From Vibrio sp. RE88 (GTDB taxonomy: Bacteria > Pseudomonadota > Gammaproteobacteria > Enterobacterales > Vibrionaceae): a stretch of 64,000 bases of DNA. A model generated the notes under the pieces. The model had not been told where the DNA came from, ran no database searches, and was given only the letters and a program-made list of their open reading frames with translations. Position 1 is the stretch's first letter; the number at the start of each line of letters is the position of its first letter. Positions 60,978-64,000 of the stretch are shown one piece after another. The position numbers and the translations under genes are program-made. Where the stretch lies: assembly GCF_013113835.1 (NCBI RefSeq), contig NZ_VTYQ01000006.1, positions 310,001 to 374,000 on the forward strand, given 5' to 3'.

Positions 60978-61715
60978 TTACTGCAAACCTAATTCGTCCG
61001 TGAGCGCTTTCATTTGTTTGAGATCCATCTGATGCACTCTGATCATCTGATTCACCTGACTCAAGCGTGAGTTTGCTTCATCTTGCTTATCACATGAATC
61101 AGACTTTGCATCCCATGACGTTCCCGACAGATACAAATCACAATCTTTTTTCAGCTGTTTTACTTTAGGTTCAAGCTCTTCGCGCTCTTTTTCTAATGCT
61201 TCAAGCTCTTGCTTAACTTTAAGCTCTTGTTGGAATAACTCCCGTGACCGCTCAAACATTGTGGCTTGCATATCAGCCTGTCGATTTAGCTGATTATTCT
61301 CTCGGTTCGCCTCAGCAATTTTCTGCTTCTGTTGATTCAGTTGCTCTTCAAGAGATAGATTGACTTTTTCCAGTTCAGAAACCTCTGAACGTAGCGCGGC
61401 CAATGCATCTTCGTGTTCTTGCTGTTGCTCATCGATGGCTTGTTGCAGCTTAACTGCGATTTCATCATCCACTTTCGCCACTTTGTCTTCGACTTCAACA
61501 ACCAGCTGTTTTTTATCTTCGACAAGTAACTGATACTTTTCTTCCAGCCCATTGTAGGCATTTTGCCATTTACCGGCCGTGACGACGGAGCCAACTAACC
61601 CACCTAGCGCTAATCCTAAGACACTCGCAATAATGATGTATAAATAACTGCGCTTATCTCTTTCTTCGATAACTACCACATCATCATTGTTATCCATTTC
61701 AGACTCGTTGTTCAC
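60978..61715 (-). CDS. Single-pass membrane protein with long periplasmic coiled coil, 245 aa
   Basis: It has a GTG start at 61,715, with AGGAGC 8 nt before it. An acidic N-terminus precedes one membrane helix (YLYIIIASVLGLALGGLVGSVV, about 24-45), then a heptad-rich coiled coil (about 55-185) and a short tail with a Cys pair (KKDCDLYL, DSCDKQ). No family recognised. It follows a 52-aa membrane protein gene by 18 nt, so the two form a small operon. Confidence 0.72.
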   Translation of the reverse strand: MNNESEMDNNDDVVVIEERDKRSYLYIIIASVLGLALGGLVGSVVTAGKWQNAYNGLEEKYQLLVEDKKQLVVEVEDKVAKVDDEIAVKLQQAIDEQQQEHEDALAALRSEVSELEKVNLSLEEQLNQQKQKIAEANRENNQLNRQADMQATMFERSRELFQQELKVKQELEALEKEREELEPKVKQLKKDCDLYLSGTSWDAKSDSCDKQDEANSRLSQVNQMIRVHQMDLKQMKALTDELGLQ

Positions 61716-61733
61716 TTCTTTGCTCCTACTGGT

Positions 61734-61892
61734 TTAGCGCATGAGTTCGGTTACCACCAAAGTGGCGGTATAAACTAAAAAGCCGGAGATCAGAGTAACA
61801 ACGACATATTTTTGCAGCTTTTCGTTGGTTCGATACCGGATCAGAACAAACGCCAATGCCACCAAAAAAACAATCGCAATCAATCTTGTCAT
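61734..61892 (-). CDS. Small membrane protein, 52 aa
   Basis: The ATG is at 61,892. Two hydrophobic segments, LIAIVFLVALAFVLIRY and YVVVTLISGFLVYTATLVV, are joined by a charged RTNEKLQK loop. It lies 18 nt upstream of the coiled-coil protein gene on the same strand. No known family; a partner of its neighbour by context. Confidence 0.65.
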   Translation of the reverse strand: MTRLIAIVFLVALAFVLIRYRTNEKLQKYVVVTLISGFLVYTATLVVTELMR

Positions 61893-62176
61893 ACTGTCTC
61901 CTTAGCCAGACTCTGCGCGAACCTCAATGGCCTGTTAACTCGTTCATTTATACCATTTTTTAAGAGCATTGGGTCAGAGTTAGGTTTGTTTTATACCCAT
62001 TTGATTTAATTATATACACTCCCACTCCCGCTTCCTCCACTTCCACGTGGTTTAATCGTAACAAAACGCGACCTTTCCCAAACAACATTAGAATTTTACC
62101 CCTTTAACAGAATTATATTTGGGCTTGCATAGAATTTGAGGTATAAGGAGCTAACTCGAAAGTTTGAGGCAAAATA

Positions 62177-62515
62177 ATGAAACCATTTAAGTTAGAAAAT
62201 AAGAAACGTCGTATCCAGAAGAAGCTATTTTTGGGTGAGTTCGCGATGCTTGGATTCGAAGTCAGCTGTGAAACAACGATCACTGACTTTGACAACTACG
62301 ACGCGTTTGTTGACGAGTTCATTGATTACATTGATGCGCTTGGCCTAAGCTTTGGCGGCGGTGGTCTTGAATTGTTTGAAGGCTTTATCTGTCACTCAGA
62401 AAGATACCAAAGTGTAACAGAAGAGCAACAAGCAAAAGTCGCAGAGTGGCTGGATGCGCGCGCTGATGTGAAATCAGTGCAAGTAAGCGAGCTGGTTGAC
62501 GCGAACTACTTCTAA
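62177..62515 (+). CDS. yggL: YggL family (DUF469) ribosome-associated protein
   Basis: This 112-aa protein has NKKRRIQKKLFLGEFAMLGFEV at the N-terminus, LGLSFGGGGLELFEGFI in the middle and VTEEQQAKVAEWL near the C-terminus, all typical of YggL. The E. coli protein is reported to bind the 50S subunit. A ribosome site (GAGGC) precedes the ATG, and a terminator follows. Confidence 0.9.
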   Translation: MKPFKLENKKRRIQKKLFLGEFAMLGFEVSCETTITDFDNYDAFVDEFIDYIDALGLSFGGGGLELFEGFICHSERYQSVTEEQQAKVAEWLDARADVKSVQVSELVDANYF

Positions 62516-62522
62516 ACTTTGC

Positions 62523-62549
62523 AATAGCGCCCTACTTAGGGCGCTATTA
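62523..62549. terminator. Bidirectional hairpin terminator
   Basis: AATAGCGCCC-TACTTA(A)GGGCGCTATT stem between the convergent yggL and the 80-aa membrane protein gene. T/A tails are present on both sides. Confidence 0.8.
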
Positions 62550-62560
62550 CTATGTCATGT

Positions 62561-62803
62561 CTATTTCACTTCTAAACCTAGATTGTATTGCGCCAAGCAT
62601 CGGGTGACATAACTCACTTTCAAAAATGCAGCTATTACGATGGTACTGATATGCGCAGCAATTTGAGCATTCAGGCTGAAGGAGTTAGCGTATGGATAAG
62701 AAATCAGCACGCTGACCACCAGTGCGAGAAAAGTGACGACCAGTCCAATATTTGAAACAGTCAAAAGTGTTTTGAATGTAGTGCGAGTTGGTTGAGCAAA
62801 CAT
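62561..62803 (-). CDS. Small membrane protein, 80 aa
   Basis: Two hydrophobic segments: TVSNIGLVVTFLALVVSVLI and AQIAAHISTIVIAAFLKVSYV. The last part, TRCLAQYNLGLEVK, is charged. This kind of short protein is common in Vibrio, with unknown function. Its start is 374 nt from the end of the window's next gene, in an AT-rich gap. Confidence 0.7.
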   Translation of the reverse strand: MFAQPTRTTFKTLLTVSNIGLVVTFLALVVSVLISYPYANSFSLNAQIAAHISTIVIAAFLKVSYVTRCLAQYNLGLEVK

Positions 62804-63033
62804 AGAGACCTCACTAGATTATTTTGTTTTTCTCTCTACAGTGCATTCTTCTTGCCAACTTTAAAATCCCCATATAATCAATAAAATAGAAACACCACCA
62901 AATCAAATAAAGTCAAAAAGACACTACAACAATCAAGTCAAAAGGACACATCTAAGTCATTTCATAGAAATTAAGAATAAATCGAACATATCGAGATATC
63001 ACGCTCGAAGACTTTACTATTTCAGAACCGATT

Positions 63034-63276
63034 ATGTTTCCTACCATCATGACCATCTCAGGAAGCTGCCGCGATACTGAAATGTACATAGAGGAGATTC
63101 CTAGAGGAGATCAAGACAATGTCTTTAGTCGATTTATTCAATTTGATCTTCGCTATGGTACGAGCGGCACCTTAACACCTGTCTCTGAAGTCTGTGACGT
63201 TACCCCTTCACAAATTGAGTATGACTTCGTTGATGGAAATTCCATCTTTAGCATCCGTACTCAAAACAAAGAATAA
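63034..63276 (+). CDS. Hypothetical protein, 80 aa
   Basis: A soluble, beta-rich sequence (TIMTISGSCRDTEMYIEEIP; FSRFIQFDLRYG; IEYDFVDGNSIFSIRTQ) with two Cys. The ribosome site is weak. A symmetric hairpin follows 11 nt after the stop, which supports a real transcription unit. No family recognised. Confidence 0.55.
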   Translation: MFPTIMTISGSCRDTEMYIEEIPRGDQDNVFSRFIQFDLRYGTSGTLTPVSEVCDVTPSQIEYDFVDGNSIFSIRTQNKE

Positions 63277-63286
63277 GTTTTAACTA

Positions 63287-63313
63287 AGAGCCTTTGAAGC
63301 TTTCAAAGGCTCT
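63287..63313. terminator. Hairpin after the 80-aa gene
   Basis: AGAGCCTTTGAAGC-TTTCAAAGGCTCT stem-loop, 11 nt past the stop of the 63,034-63,276 gene. No long T-run follows on the plus strand. Confidence 0.6.
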
Positions 63314-63466
63314 AATTATCCCCATTTCCACTCATTTCCCCCATTTTGTTATTCATGCAAAAAACTAATTGAATTACACAAAAATAATGATAGAGTTCAC
63401 ACGTTGGTAGCAACCAGTGCTATCAACCAACTTTTGCTCATTAAACGAGCAATCGTTCCGATGAAG

Positions 63467-63670
63467 ACTGCAGGAGAGTGGTTATTTACCAAATTTTAAC
63501 ATTTGGGCAAGATAACCTACCGAAGAAGTAAATCTTTCAGGTGCTGTGAAAACAGCGAGGACTGTAGTTGGAGGAACCTCTGGAGAGAACCGTTAAATCG
63601 GTCGCCGAAGGAGCAAGCTTCATACTATCAATGTGTGTAGTGAAACTCTCAGGCAAAAGGACAGAGGAGT
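63467..63670 (+). ncRNA. Tandem glycine riboswitch (two aptamers)
   Basis: Two successive aptamers can be seen. The first begins GCAGGAGAGTGG (63,469) and closes with CTTTCAGGTGCTGTGAAAAC then GAGGACTG (about 63,565). The second begins TGGAGGAACCTCTGGAGAGA (about 63,570) and contains GTCGCCGAAGGAGCAAGCT and AAACTCTCAGGCAAAAGGAC, ending GAGGA. The core GGAGAG / CTCTCAGGCAAAAGGAC signature is the glycine riboswitch. It controls the symporter 110 nt downstream. Confidence 0.95.
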
Positions 63671-63782
63671 GAAAAGAACAACCTAGCTATGATCGCTTTT
63701 CTGCCTGTAGCGTTTGTTGAGACTTGTCGTCTCTACCCTTTCACTCTTCTCCTTAGTAATGCTTTATCAATTAAGGGGAAAT

Positions 63783-64000
63783 CATGGATAACCTTCAATC
63801 TTTACTTAAAACTATCGACAGCTTTGTCTGGGGTCCACCACTGCTTATCCTGTTAGTGGGAACCGGTGTCTACTTTACTTTTCGCTTAGGCTTACTTCAG
63901 TTTCGACACCTACCGACTGCACTGAAAATGGTTTTCAGCAAAGATGATTCCAAAAAACCAGGTGATGTTTCAAGCTTCGCCGCTCTTTGTACCGCGCTTT
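63783..64000 (+). CDS. Sodium:alanine/glycine symporter, AGCS family (partial)
   Basis: Only 72 codons are in the window before the right edge. MDNLQSLLKTIDSFVWGPPL is followed by a membrane segment and a GTGVYFTFRLGLLQFRHLP phrase typical of the N-terminus of alanine:glycine cation symporters. The tandem glycine riboswitch directly upstream supports glycine as a substrate or signal. A purine-rich site (AAGGGGAAATC) precedes the ATG. Confidence 0.9.

Noticed and set aside
1..64000. CRISPR array or prophage
   Set aside because: No regular repeat-spacer pattern and no phage structural genes were found; the only recombinase sequences are fragments.

Overview
The window reads as a Vibrio genome segment, most likely chromosome 2 of a Harveyi-clade species (inference). 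Pointers are an RRF_GI-type ribosome-recycling-factor-like protein, a fragment of a Vibrio-type integron integrase, an FMN riboswitch before ribB-ribE, a tandem glycine riboswitch before an alanine/glycine:sodium symporter, and a LamB porin. No rRNA, tRNA or CRISPR array was seen.

Bases 1 to about 29,350 are an accessory defence island. Every substantial gene from 27,710 down to 1 lies on the minus strand. In transcription order they are: (i) zorA-zorB-zorE (27,710-24,084), a type II Zorya with an HNH effector; (ii) a 112-aa unknown protein and then a second, type I-like zorA-zorB-zorC set (24,061-18,952) without a recognisable zorD helicase. All seven genes are spaced 22 nt or less apart or overlap, so they look like one operon. 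Next come (iii) a 113-aa orphan; (iv) a type I restriction-modification system in the order hsdR-hsdM-hsdS, closed by a clear terminator; (v) McrBC, whose McrB has lost its N-terminal EVE domain from frame through a 1-nt shift; and (vi) a 1124-aa protein and a very large DUF1998-type helicase running off the left edge, which together fit Druantia type III (DruH-DruE). The right flank (27.7-29.4 kb) holds decayed genes, including an HNH relic and a tyrosine-recombinase relic, and probably marks the island edge.

From 29.4 to 64 kb the content looks like ordinary Vibrio chromosome with small operons: a LysR regulator divergent from a nonsense-mutated accD paralogue and an MFS exporter; an RcnR-type metal sensor with two tandem operators; a cytochrome b561/ethylbenzene-dehydrogenase-like haem protein with a DUF1566 protein; a secreted metallophosphatase; ribB-ribE; emrAB with its LysR regulator; a minus-strand run of small enzymes (tautomerase, NUDIX, peptide deformylase, GNAT, MmcQ/YjbR, NTPase, DJ-1); lamB; bluB; a periplasmic HAD-like protein; a GGDEF-EAL protein; yggL; and the riboswitch-controlled symporter at the right edge.

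The most unusual region is the tandem Zorya operon: two complete motor pairs of different Zorya subtypes, joined by an unknown small protein, with one set missing its helicase. It lies in the same island as Druantia III, a pairing reported elsewhere to be synergistic.
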